Part shown: one piece after another, positions 1 to 7,640 of the stretch
Position numbering within the stretch: the stretch's first letter is position 1
How the letters are laid out: the number at the start of each line of letters is the position of its first letter
DNA from: Desulfobacteraceae bacterium 4572_89
GTDB lineage: Bacteria > Desulfobacterota > Desulfobacteria > Desulfobacterales > Desulfobacteraceae
Direction of reading: 5' to 3'
Assembly (NCBI GenBank): GCA_002085465.1
Contig: NBML01000032.1
Span: 1-21,144, forward strand
Length of the DNA: 21,144 nucleotides
The notes under the pieces: generated by a model
Told to the model about the DNA's origin: nothing
Database searches by the model: none
Seen by the model: the letters and a program-made list of their open reading frames with translations, nothing else
Program-made: the position numbers and the translations under genes

Positions 1-1035
1 GTTGAAGTAGATGACGAGGAAGACGACGAGGAAGATCTGGAAATTCTTGATGACTTTGATGGCAGCGTTGAAGACCTGGAGTTGGACGAAGATGAAGAGA
101 TTGAAGAAGTAGAACTGGATGAAGATGAAGAGATTGAAGAAGTAGAACTGGATGAAGATGAGGAAATTGAAGAACTGGATGAAGATGAGCTAAATGCTCT
201 TGATGCATTCAGGGAAAAACGAGAACTTGCCGAACACTTTGACGACACTCTTGGAGAAAGAGAAAAAAAATTTAACGTTTATGTAAAAGTTCCCAGGGGA
301 AGATATACCATTGGCACAAAAAAAAACCTGAAAACCAGCCTGGAGCTCCAGCAATTTGATATGCCGGAGGTTTATATAGGTGCGTACCCGGTCACCAATT
401 CCCTTTTTGAAACCTTCATTGACCAGACTGGATATATAACAACAGCAGAAAAAAAAGGAACTGGTATTGTATATCATTCCAGATACAAAAAAACTGGCAA
501 TAAGGCTTTCTGGAATAAAAGTTCCGGATCTGAAGCGATAAAAAAAGCCTTTTGGTACCAACCTTGCGGACCGGGATCATCAATTCACGGAAAACGCAAC
601 CACCCGGTGGTCCAGGTCAGTATTGAAGATGCATTGGCCTATGCATCCTGGATCGGCAGACGAATTCCCACAGAAGCAGAATGGGAATCCGCAGCAAGAA
701 CTGATCTGGGTTATAAATATCCCTGGGGCAATGAATTCAAACCCAATGCCCTCAACATTGAAGGGGGTGGATTGTCAGACACCTGTCCTGTGGATGAATA
801 TGACGATTATTCAAATGAATTCAAGATCGTGGATATGCTGGGTAATGTAATGGAATGGACTTCTGATATGGAAAAACCTCCATTTAAAATTAAACATGAT
901 ATCCAATACTGCATTGCAAAGGGGGGGGCATGGAATGCAAACTCTGATGTGACAATCAGTTCCAGGGCATTGCTTAAACACGAATTTACCTCCAACACCA
1001 TTGGCTTCAGGTGCATTTCTGAAGTATGCCTATGA
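1..1035 (+). CDS. SUMF1/FGE-like domain protein with acidic repeat region, 5' partial
   Basis: The frame is open from base 1, so the true start lies upstream; the TTG at 82 is internal to the repeat. The visible N-terminal part is almost wholly acidic and contains three 11-residue repeats (VELDEDEEIEE). From about base 265 it becomes a formylglycine-generating-enzyme/SUMF1-type fold: VPRGRYTIGT, the VYIGAYPVTNSLFETFI segment, HPVVQVSIEDALAYASWIGRRIPTEAEWE in two parts, YPWGNE, DMLGNVMEWTSD, KGGAW and a final GFRC. Genuine FGEs carry a catalytic Cys pair shortly before the final GFRC; here that stretch reads VTISSRALLKHE without cysteine. The protein is therefore unlikely to make formylglycine and resembles the broad non-catalytic SUMF1-like group, where binding or scaffold roles are common. 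It overlaps the next gene by 10 bp, suggesting co-translation. No specific role can be assigned. Confidence 0.85.
   Translation, partial: VEVDDEEDDEEDLEILDDFDGSVEDLELDEDEEIEEVELDEDEEIEEVELDEDEEIEELDEDELNALDAFREKRELAEHFDDTLGEREKKFNVYVKVPRGRYTIGTKKNLKTSLELQQFDMPEVYIGAYPVTNSLFETFIDQTGYITTAEKKGTGIVYHSRYKKTGNKAFWNKSSGSEAIKKAFWYQPCGPGSSIHGKRNHPVVQVSIEDALAYASWIGRRIPTEAEWESAARTDLGYKYPWGNEFKPNALNIEGGGLSDTCPVDEYDDYSNEFKIVDMLGNVMEWTSDMEKPPFKIKHDIQYCIAKGGAWNANSDVTISSRALLKHEFTSNTIGFRCISEVCL
76..189 (+). repeat. 33-bp in-frame tandem repeat encoding an acidic 11-mer
   Basis: Units run approximately 76-108, 109-141 and 142-174, with a partial fourth to 189. Each encodes (V/L)ELDEDEEIEE with only synonymous or minor changes. 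The result is a highly negative linker ahead of the SUMF1-like domain. Confidence 0.9.
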
Positions 1036-1937
1036 CCTTTACTTATCCCATGGATTCTTGGACTGAAAGATATATTGATTTCCTGATCATTGAAAAAGGC
1101 TTGTCATCCAACAGTATTGAATCCTATTCAACTGACCTGGCAGAATATATTGGTTTCCTTGAAAAAAATCAGATCTTTGAAAAAAACCAGGTAGGTACTG
1201 CCGCCATTCTGGCATGGTTGGTTCACCTTGCCAATAGAGGTCTGTCTGCAAAATCAAGAGCCAGACATCTGGTTACCATAAGGGGTTTTTATAAATACCT
1301 GATCAATGAAAAACTATTAAGTTCAAACCCGGTAAAAGGTGTGGATATCCCCAAGATTGGCCTGGCACTTCCCAAAATCATGTCTATTGAAGAAGTAGAA
1401 GCACTCCTGGATGCAGGAGACATTAAAAAACCAAAGGAACTTAGAAATGTCGCCATGATAGAAATCATGTATGGTGCAGGCCTCAGGGTATCAGAACTGA
1501 TTTCTCTTAAACTTCAGGATCTAAACCTTGAAGCCGGTATTTTAAGGGTTATGGGAAAAGGGTCCAAGGAAAGAATTATTCCCCTGGGAAGCAAAGCAAA
1601 ATCCATCACCCGGCAATGGATTGATCAGGCACGCCCCCTGGTTTTAAAACATACCCCAAGCCAATACGTTTTTGTTGCAAGGGCTGGAAAACCAATGACC
1701 AGACAGGCCTTCTGGAAAATTATAAAAAAATATACTGTCCTGGCCGGAATTTCTAAAAATATCACGCCCCATACCCTGCGCCACTCCTTTGCAACCCATC
1801 TACTGGAAGGCGGGGCAGACCTGCGATCGGTCCAGACCATGCTGGGTCACTCCGATATTTCCACCACCCAGATTTATACTCATATTTCAAGGGAATATTT
1901 AATAAAAATGCATAAAAAATTTCACCCCAGAAGCTGA
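1026..1937 (+). CDS. xerD: Tyrosine site-specific recombinase, XerD type
   Basis: At 303 residues this is the normal length for XerC/XerD, which resolve chromosome dimers at dif together with FtsK. The N-terminal core-binding domain (about 1-95) has the typical segment EKGLSSNSIESYSTDL. The catalytic domain has all expected residues: R154 in GAGLRVSEL, K178 in GKGSKERIIPLG, H249 and R252 in PHTLRHSFATHLLEGG, H275 in MLGHSDISTTQ and nucleophile Y284 in IYTHI. An XerD rather than XerC label rests on general resemblance (LPKIMSIEEVEALL) and is less certain than the family. The start overlaps the preceding stop by 10 bp; ATG 1032 is an alternative. No mobile-element ends or att-like repeats are visible nearby, so a housekeeping role is more likely than a phage integrase. 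Confidence 0.9.
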   Translation: MPMTFTYPMDSWTERYIDFLIIEKGLSSNSIESYSTDLAEYIGFLEKNQIFEKNQVGTAAILAWLVHLANRGLSAKSRARHLVTIRGFYKYLINEKLLSSNPVKGVDIPKIGLALPKIMSIEEVEALLDAGDIKKPKELRNVAMIEIMYGAGLRVSELISLKLQDLNLEAGILRVMGKGSKERIIPLGSKAKSITRQWIDQARPLVLKHTPSQYVFVARAGKPMTRQAFWKIIKKYTVLAGISKNITPHTLRHSFATHLLEGGADLRSVQTMLGHSDISTTQIYTHISREYLIKMHKKFHPRS

Positions 1938-2041
1938 TTATTGATTTCTCCAGATTAAAAGCAAATTCAAAGCAAAGATTGATTGTTAGTTCTCTTTTAT
2001 GGTAAGAGGAATGCTTACCTGAAAATTTCACGGATAAAATA

Positions 2042-3652
2042 ATGGAAAAAATGGATAATGCTCTGGTTTTAAAAAATGTATTACTACAGGTATCAAGACC
2101 TGTTCATATCATAAAACAAGAAAATGGACAATTTTGCTTTTCAACTGAAGAAAAGCCTTTTTTATTCCCTCCAAATTCGGTAAAGAAATCCCCCCTTCCA
2201 CATTTTTTTTTGCCGGCCATTGACCTGGAGAATCTTGGGAACCCGTCCTTTAAAAAAAGGCATGGATTAAAATATCCCTATGTGGCAGGTGCCATGGCAA
2301 ACGGCATTTCTTCAGCTAAAATGGTCAAAACCATGGCTGAAAACGGGATGATTGGTTTTTTTGGAGCCGGCGGCCTGGCCCTGGAAAAAATAGAGGAAAA
2401 TATCCTTGAACTGAAACAAAGTATAGGAGACAAACCCTTTGGTTTTAATCTGATTCACAGCCTGGGTGATCCTGACCATGAAATGGCTACAGTGAAGCTC
2501 TACCTGAAACATGATATCAGATTGATATCTGCTGCGGCATTCATGCGAATGACCCTGTCCCTGGCGTACTACAGGATAAAAGGAATTTACCAGGATAAAG
2601 ACAATAACATTATAACCCCTAACCAAATTATTGCCAAAGTTTCCAGAATTGAAATCGCCCGACAATTTTTTGCCCCGCCGCCGGAAAAACTGGTTACCCA
2701 ATTGCTTGAATTAGGAATGATCTCCCAGGAGGAGGCCAGACTGTCACAGGAGATACCCATGGCCCAGGATTTAACGGCAGAAGCTGACTCTGGTGGCCAC
2801 ACAGACAACCGCCCTGCTCTAACTTTGTTTCCCACCATGATTGCCCTGAAAAATGAATTCATGAAAAAATATCAATACAAAACCCCTCTGTGCCTGGGGA
2901 TGGCCGGCGGTATTGCCACTCCTGAGTCAGCTGCTGCTGCCTTTGGAATGGGAGCCGCCTATATTCTGACAGGATCCATAAACCAATCCTGTGTTGAGGC
3001 GGATGTCTGCGAGGACGTAAAAAAACTGCTGTGCCAGGCCGAACAGGCGGATGTGGCAATGGCCCCGGCAGCTGATATGTTTGAAATAGGTGCCAGGGTC
3101 CAGGTATTAAAACGGGGCACCATGTTTCCGGTCAGGGCTGACAAACTTTATCAGCTATACAAAGCCCATTCCTGTTTTGAAGAAATTAATGAAAAATCCA
3201 AAACCGAGATTGAAGAAAAATTGCTCCAATCTAAATTTAAAGATGCCTGGCAATCAACCAGGAAATTCTTTGAAGCCAATGGCAATACAAAAGAGATTCA
3301 AAAGGCTGAAACAAACCCCAAATATAAAATGGCCCTGGTATTCAGATCCTATCTGGGACAATCTTCTAACTGGGCCATCAATGGAATTCCCCAAAGAAAG
3401 ATGGACTACCAGATCTGGTGCGGACCAGCCATTGGTGCTTTTAACCAATGGACCAGAGGTACATTTCTTGAAAAACACGAAAACAGAAGAGCTGCAGAGG
3501 TGGCATTAAACCTTTTATTTGGGGCCTGTATCTGTACAAGAACCTCTTTTTTACGTGCCCAGGGCATTGAACTTCCCCTGGACACAATCTCATTCAGACC
3601 CATGGAAAAAGAAGAGATTCTGGCACTGAACCATGAAAAACCCTTAATGTAA
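2042..3652 (+). CDS. pfaD: PfaD-like FMN-dependent enoyl reductase of PUFA/polyketide-type synthase
   Basis: This 536-residue protein belongs to the PfaD branch of the nitronate-monooxygenase-like TIM-barrel flavoproteins. PfaD proteins act in trans as enoyl reductases for Pfa (polyunsaturated fatty acid) and related iterative lipid synthases. Visible hallmarks are GAMANGISS near residue 82, GFFGAGGL, GFNLIHS, the flavin-site segment AEADSGGHTDNRPA with H253, CLGMAGGIATPESAAAAFGMGAAYILTGSINQ (in two parts) and the PfaD-specific C-terminal segment MDYQIWCGPAIGAFNQW. Length fits the family (about 540). It lies 82 bp upstream of the synthase on the same strand, the order also known from myxobacterial pfa clusters. 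Two starts are possible (2042 or 2051); neither has a strong Shine-Dalgarno sequence. The function is well supported; the lipid product is not predictable. Confidence 0.92.
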   Translation: MEKMDNALVLKNVLLQVSRPVHIIKQENGQFCFSTEEKPFLFPPNSVKKSPLPHFFLPAIDLENLGNPSFKKRHGLKYPYVAGAMANGISSAKMVKTMAENGMIGFFGAGGLALEKIEENILELKQSIGDKPFGFNLIHSLGDPDHEMATVKLYLKHDIRLISAAAFMRMTLSLAYYRIKGIYQDKDNNIITPNQIIAKVSRIEIARQFFAPPPEKLVTQLLELGMISQEEARLSQEIPMAQDLTAEADSGGHTDNRPALTLFPTMIALKNEFMKKYQYKTPLCLGMAGGIATPESAAAAFGMGAAYILTGSINQSCVEADVCEDVKKLLCQAEQADVAMAPAADMFEIGARVQVLKRGTMFPVRADKLYQLYKAHSCFEEINEKSKTEIEEKLLQSKFKDAWQSTRKFFEANGNTKEIQKAETNPKYKMALVFRSYLGQSSNWAINGIPQRKMDYQIWCGPAIGAFNQWTRGTFLEKHENRRAAEVALNLLFGACICTRTSFLRAQGIELPLDTISFRPMEKEEILALNHEKPLM

Positions 3653-3734
3653 AACTTTTGTCAAAAACCCTGCCAATGGATGATTTCCCCCTTCTCCGGT
3701 AGTACATTGCCACCTAATCAATTACCTTGTTTAC

Positions 3735-6700
3735 GTGGTATCCATGAAAGAAATAGATAAGAAAGAAATAGATAAAAAGTCAAGCACAAACGCAGTGGCC
3801 ATTATTGGAATAGGATGTATATTCCCGAAATCCAGCAATTTAAAGGAATACTGGCACCTTCTTTTCAACGGAGTCGATGCCATTGACGATATTCCCCATG
3901 GGACTCACTGGAAACTAAAGGATTATTTTGACAAGGACCCTGCCACCCCGGATCATACCTATTGCACCCGGGGTGGATTTATTCCTGCCAGAGCCTTTGA
4001 TCCTTTACGTTACGGTATTCCGCCCAAAAACCTTGAGGCAACAGATACTTCCCAGTTACTAGGTCTTGAAGTGGCCAGAATGGCCCTGGAAGATGCTGGC
4101 TATCCTATCAACCACTCCTATCTCCAGGAAAAAAAAGTAAATGTGATTCTGGGGGTTACCGGCACCCAGGAACTTGCCCTCCCTCTAGGCGCAAGGCTTG
4201 GCCATCCCATATGGAAAAAGGCCCTGGAGGATTCCGGCATCAACCCGGACAAAAAAGAAGAAATTATTCATCGTATTCAAAACTCCTATGTCCAATGGCA
4301 GGAAAACTCTTTTCCTGGACTGCTGGGCAATGTTGTTGCGGGCAGGATTGCCAACAGGTTGAATCTATCTGGCACCAATGCGGTAACTGATGCTGCATGT
4401 GCAAGTTCCCTTGTGGCAGTTCATACTGCTGTAATGGAGCTTTTAGCCCATAAATGCGATATGTCCATCACCGGTGGGGTTGATACCTTAAACGATATTT
4501 TCATGCACATGTGTTTTTCAAAGACCGGGGTCCTGTCCCAAACCAGTGATGCCAAACCCTTTTCAAAGGATGCAGACGGAACGGTATTGGGAGAAGGTGT
4601 TGGAATGCTTGTACTCAAGCGGCTTAAAGATGCTCAACAGGACAATGACAAAATTTATGCTGTCATTAAAGGCGTGGGAACCTCCAGCGATGGAAAAACC
4701 TCGGCAATATATGCCCCGGAAAAAAAGGGACAGATAAAAGCATTAAAAGAAGCCTATGACCAGGCTGGCATTGCACCTTCAACCGTGGAGCTTGTGGAAG
4801 CCCACGGGACTGGAACCCGGGTGGGAGACAAGGTTGAATTCACTGCATTAAAGGAGTGCTTTGACAACGTAAATTTAGAAGAATCCAGCAAAATCAAAAT
4901 TTCCACTGCCAACCAAAACACAACAGCAATCGGTTCGGTTAAATCCATGATCGGACACACAAAGGCTGCAGCTGGTGCCGCCGGCATCATTAAAACCGCC
5001 CTTGCCCTTTACCATAAAGTGATTCCGCCCACACTGAAAGCTGACATACCAGATCCGGAACTGGATATAAACAACTCGGCTTTTTATCTGAATTCCCAGA
5101 CAAAACCCTGGATACCCAAACCAGATGCTAATCACCCAAGAAGATCAGGCATCAGTGCCTTTGGATTCGGAGGCAGCAATTTCCATGTGGTTTTGGAAGA
5201 GTATGACCATGTCAAATCCCATGTATCCTGGGATGGATCTGTTCAGATACTTGCCTTTTCTTCCAACAAAAAAGATCAGCTTATTCAACAGGTAAATGCA
5301 TTTAAAGAACAGATTCATTCTTATATTGATCCAAATTCTTATACTAATTCTGGTCCCGATTCTGGTCCCGATTCTGATCCCAATTTTGATGAAGAAGAAA
5401 AAAACCAGGCCATTGCCTGGCAGGCCTTTGAATCCAGGCAGCAATTTTCCAATGAGGATAAATTCAGACTTTTAATTGTTATAAAAAAAGATGATGATAT
5501 CCCCGGACTGATTAAAAAAGCGCTCCTGGCGGTGACACATGAAGAGAGTTCCATTGGGCCAGTGTTTTTTTCAAAGGGAAAACCCACTGGTAAACTGGGC
5601 TTTATTTTTCCCGGGCAGGGAAGCCAGTATACAGGCATGGCAAAAGATCTGACTTCAGTATTTCCCGAAGCAATGGAGGCCCTTTCCCTTGCCCAGACCT
5701 GTTTTAAAAAAGAAGATAAAAACGAACCATACAAATGTCTCACCGATTATATTTTCCCCCCTCCCAAACATTTACAATCCAAAATATTGTCCGAAGAAGA
5801 ACTGCGACAGACAGAAGTTGTTCAACCAGCCCTTGGTGCAATTTCTCTTGCCATGATAGATATTTTAAAACGATTCAAGGTTAGTCCCCAAATGACCTGT
5901 GGACACAGCTTTGGTGAATTATCTGCTCTCCATGCTGCTGAATGGCTTGATAGAAAAACCTTTTTAAACCTTGCCATTGCCCGGGGAAAATACATGGCTG
6001 CTGCTGGAAAAACCTATAAAGATTCAGGAAGCATGCTTGCTGTTCAAGCCCCGCTAAAAGAAATAGAAACGCTGATCATGGATGAAAAACTTGATCTTGT
6101 CCTTGCCAATAGAAACAGCAGTTCCCAGGGGGTTCTTTCCGGATCGACCCTTGAAATTGATAAAGCAAAAGCCCTTTGCAAACAAAAAAAATTAAGGGCT
6201 GTTAAACTTCCTGTGGCTGCTGCTTTCCACAGCAGACTGGTTAAAGATGCTGCAATACCGTTCAGGGAATATATTTCAGACAAGTCCTTTACTCCTTCCG
6301 GGATAGATGTCCTGTCCAATACAAAAGGCCTGCTCTATCCGGTTGATCATGACAGTATAGGGCAAATTCTGGGCGATCAATTGATGTTTCCGGTTGATTT
6401 TATCGCCGACATCGAACAGATGCACAAAAACGGGATTTCTACCTTTGTGGAAGTGGGTCCCAAAACTGTTCTGACCGGACTTGTAAAATCTATTCTGAAA
6501 GAAAAAAATATTAATGCGCTGTCCATGGATGCTTCGGCCGGGAAAAAATCAGGCATTGAAGACCTTGCACTGGCACTTTGCGCTATTGCTGCCAAAGGTT
6601 TTTTTGTGGACCTGAAGCAATGGGAAGAGCCAGTAAAGCAGCCCCAAAAAAAGAAAATAAAAGTGATGTTGTCCGGTGCAAATATAAAACCTGCCAGGAT

Positions 6701-6830
6701 CCAGGATATCCCGCCCCGACCTGCCACATCAATGCAAAAAGAAAAAATAAATACACTGAAAAAAAAAATCCCAGCAAAACAAGACAGCTTCCACTGCCCC
6801 TTTAAATGGTGCCATGCACCTGGTCCATAA
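3735..6830 (+). CDS. pfaA: PfaA-like lipid/polyketide synthase, piece 1: ketosynthase and acyltransferase
   Basis: This open frame (1031 residues, GTG 3735; ATG 3744 is an alternative) holds the N-terminal half of an iterative type I lipid synthase. The ketosynthase spans about residues 18-475 and has an intact triad: C222 in DAACASS, H357 in VEAHGTGT and H408 in MIGHTKAAAG. A short linker rich in Asp, Gly, Pro and Ser repeats follows. The acyltransferase spans about 620-925: FIFPGQGSQYTGMA, nucleophile S725 in GHSFGE and AAAFHS with H832, which suggests malonyl-CoA loading. The last about 22 residues (after KKK) look like out-of-frame translation. The natural continuation, SQQNKTASTAPLNGAMHLVH, is in the next frame after the A10 run at 6759-6768. 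I read this frame, the frame at 6814-7599 and the frame at 7641-11438 as one gene. HglE-like heterocyst-glycolipid synthases are a related alternative label. Confidence 0.9.
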   Translation: MVSMKEIDKKEIDKKSSTNAVAIIGIGCIFPKSSNLKEYWHLLFNGVDAIDDIPHGTHWKLKDYFDKDPATPDHTYCTRGGFIPARAFDPLRYGIPPKNLEATDTSQLLGLEVARMALEDAGYPINHSYLQEKKVNVILGVTGTQELALPLGARLGHPIWKKALEDSGINPDKKEEIIHRIQNSYVQWQENSFPGLLGNVVAGRIANRLNLSGTNAVTDAACASSLVAVHTAVMELLAHKCDMSITGGVDTLNDIFMHMCFSKTGVLSQTSDAKPFSKDADGTVLGEGVGMLVLKRLKDAQQDNDKIYAVIKGVGTSSDGKTSAIYAPEKKGQIKALKEAYDQAGIAPSTVELVEAHGTGTRVGDKVEFTALKECFDNVNLEESSKIKISTANQNTTAIGSVKSMIGHTKAAAGAAGIIKTALALYHKVIPPTLKADIPDPELDINNSAFYLNSQTKPWIPKPDANHPRRSGISAFGFGGSNFHVVLEEYDHVKSHVSWDGSVQILAFSSNKKDQLIQQVNAFKEQIHSYIDPNSYTNSGPDSGPDSDPNFDEEEKNQAIAWQAFESRQQFSNEDKFRLLIVIKKDDDIPGLIKKALLAVTHEESSIGPVFFSKGKPTGKLGFIFPGQGSQYTGMAKDLTSVFPEAMEALSLAQTCFKKEDKNEPYKCLTDYIFPPPKHLQSKILSEEELRQTEVVQPALGAISLAMIDILKRFKVSPQMTCGHSFGELSALHAAEWLDRKTFLNLAIARGKYMAAAGKTYKDSGSMLAVQAPLKEIETLIMDEKLDLVLANRNSSSQGVLSGSTLEIDKAKALCKQKKLRAVKLPVAAAFHSRLVKDAAIPFREYISDKSFTPSGIDVLSNTKGLLYPVDHDSIGQILGDQLMFPVDFIADIEQMHKNGISTFVEVGPKTVLTGLVKSILKEKNINALSMDASAGKKSGIEDLALALCAIAAKGFFVDLKQWEEPVKQPQKKKIKVMLSGANIKPARIQDIPPRPATSMQKEKINTLKKKIPAKQDSFHCPFKWCHAPGP
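3747..3776 (+). repeat. 15-bp tandem repeat encoding KEIDK twice
   Basis: Two 15-bp units (3747-3761, 3762-3776), identical except for the last base, encode KEIDKKEIDK. They form a charged tail ahead of the ketosynthase domain. Confidence 0.85.
5346..5381 (+). repeat. 12-bp tandem repeat in the KS-AT linker
   Basis: Three 12-bp units (5346-5357, 5358-5369, 5370-5381) of the form GATTCTGGTCCC, with one or two substitutions, encode NSGPDSGPDSDP in the linker between ketosynthase and acyltransferase. Confidence 0.85.
6759..6768 (+). other. A10 homopolymer at the first frame shift of the synthase gene
   Basis: Ten consecutive A bases. Upstream coding (KS-AT) is in the frame of base 3735; downstream coding (AMHLVHKGLEAMQQ and ACP1) is one frame on. 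With nine A bases the reading passes smoothly from NTLKKK into SQQNKTASTAPLNGAMHL. Either one A is a sequencing error or recent insertion, or polymerase slippage on the run restores the frame in part of the transcripts. Confidence 0.75.
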
Positions 6831-7599
6831 AGGGCTTGAAGCAATGCAGCAGCTCCAGGCTCAAACTGCCAGAGCCCATGAAAAATTTCTTGATACCCAG
6901 GCCCAGGCCAGCAAAACCCTGGCAAATATGATGGGGCAGACCCGGGAGTTTACTTCCATGGCTCCTGTTTCCACGAGTCCTGGTTCAAATGGTTCAGATG
7001 GTATATATTCATCCCCTGCTGCTTTTGCTGCGCCAGTTTCAGAGCCTGCTCCCCAAACTTTTGTGCCAGACCAGAATCACCCCAATGATGAATTTCAAAC
7101 ATGTGATACTCTGGAAAAAATTCAACCGGAAAAGATTCAACCGGAAAAAATCAAATTGGTAAAAACCCAATCCCCTGGTAATGTGATTCCCTTGGAGAAA
7201 ACAAACCCGACACCTGAAATCCATGCCCAAATCAGGCCAGAGGTTTCTAAGGGTATTGAATCTGACCTTGCATTGCCTGTTAAGGATATTTTATTTAAAA
7301 TAGTCAGCCAGTTGACAGGGTTTCCAGTGGAAATGCTGGAACCTGACATGGAAATTGAATCTGACCTGGGTATTGATTCAATTAAAAAAGTAGAGATTAT
7401 CTCTGAGCTTGAAAAACAGATCCCTGAAGGCCAGAACCTGGATAGTGACCATATGGGATCTGTCCAGACATTAAATGATATCTGCCTTGCCATTGGGGTG
7501 GAAATGCCCGCCCCTGAAGAGGTTACAACCCCTTCCAGGTCTCGCCTGTTCCTGCTGCCAATCTTTCTGATGGTAATGACGATTCCGATAAAATCTTAA
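6814..7599 (+). CDS. PfaA-like synthase, piece 2: linker helix and first acyl carrier protein domain
   Basis: This 261-residue frame continues the synthase. It opens with the Gln/Ala-rich helical segment usual between AT and ACPs in PfaA proteins (HKGLEAMQQLQAQTARAHEKFLDTQ region), then a low-complexity linker containing IQPEK repeats. ACP1 follows at about residues 150-235, with LTGFPVEMLEPDM and the phosphopantetheine serine S189 in LGIDSIKK. Conserved PfaA-like coding starts upstream of ATG 6814 in the same frame (from about 6769), and that ATG has no Shine-Dalgarno sequence, so it is probably not a real start. The final stretch after EMPAPEEVTTP is out of frame. Adding one C at 7529-7532 would join it to FQVSPVPAANLSDGNDDSDK in the third piece. 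A stand-alone carrier protein is less likely. Confidence 0.75.
   Translation: MHLVHKGLEAMQQLQAQTARAHEKFLDTQAQASKTLANMMGQTREFTSMAPVSTSPGSNGSDGIYSSPAAFAAPVSEPAPQTFVPDQNHPNDEFQTCDTLEKIQPEKIQPEKIKLVKTQSPGNVIPLEKTNPTPEIHAQIRPEVSKGIESDLALPVKDILFKIVSQLTGFPVEMLEPDMEIESDLGIDSIKKVEIISELEKQIPEGQNLDSDHMGSVQTLNDICLAIGVEMPAPEEVTTPSRSRLFLLPIFLMVMTIPIKS
7114..7158 (+). repeat. 15-bp tandem repeat encoding IQPEK units in the pre-ACP linker
   Basis: Two near-identical 15-bp units (7114-7128, 7129-7143) and a degenerate third to 7158 encode EKIQPEKIQPEKIKL, a charged, probably flexible linker before the first ACP. Confidence 0.85.
7315..7350 (+). repeat. Direct repeat within tandem ACP domains, copy 1 (copy 2 at 7629-7664)
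   Basis: Bases 7315-7350 and 7629-7664 match at 33 of 36 positions and encode TGFPVEMLEPDM in both ACPs. The two carrier serine codons (7378 and 7692) are 314 bp apart, one base short of 105 codons. That agrees with a single missing base between them. Confidence 0.9.
7529..7532 (+). other. C4 run at the second, compensating frame shift of the synthase gene
   Basis: Between ACP1 (frame of 6814) and ACP2 (frame of 7641) the coding frame moves back by one. The third frame is open from 7518 and gives a plausible Pro/Ala linker, FQVSPVPAANLSDGNDDSDK. A fifth C here yields the uninterrupted VTTPFQVSPVPAANLSDG. The exact site could be any base from about 7518 to 7560. Confidence 0.6.
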
Positions 7600-7640
7600 A
7601 TATACTTAAAAACACCATCAGCGAGCTCACAGGCTTTCCA

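Noticed and set aside
1026..1937. Phage or integron integrase marking a mobile island
   Set aside because: Length and motifs fit housekeeping XerD; no att repeats, tRNA gene, transposase or phage genes were seen.
1938..2041. Small hairpins (CTCTT/AAGAG, GTAAG/CTTAC) before pfaD
   Set aside because: Five-base stems that overlap each other and lack a T-tract; not distinguishable from chance.
6814..7599. A free-standing tandem-ACP gene
   Set aside because: Coding resemblance starts upstream of ATG 6814, there is no ribosome binding site, and the next frame begins inside ACP2, so a split single gene is simpler.
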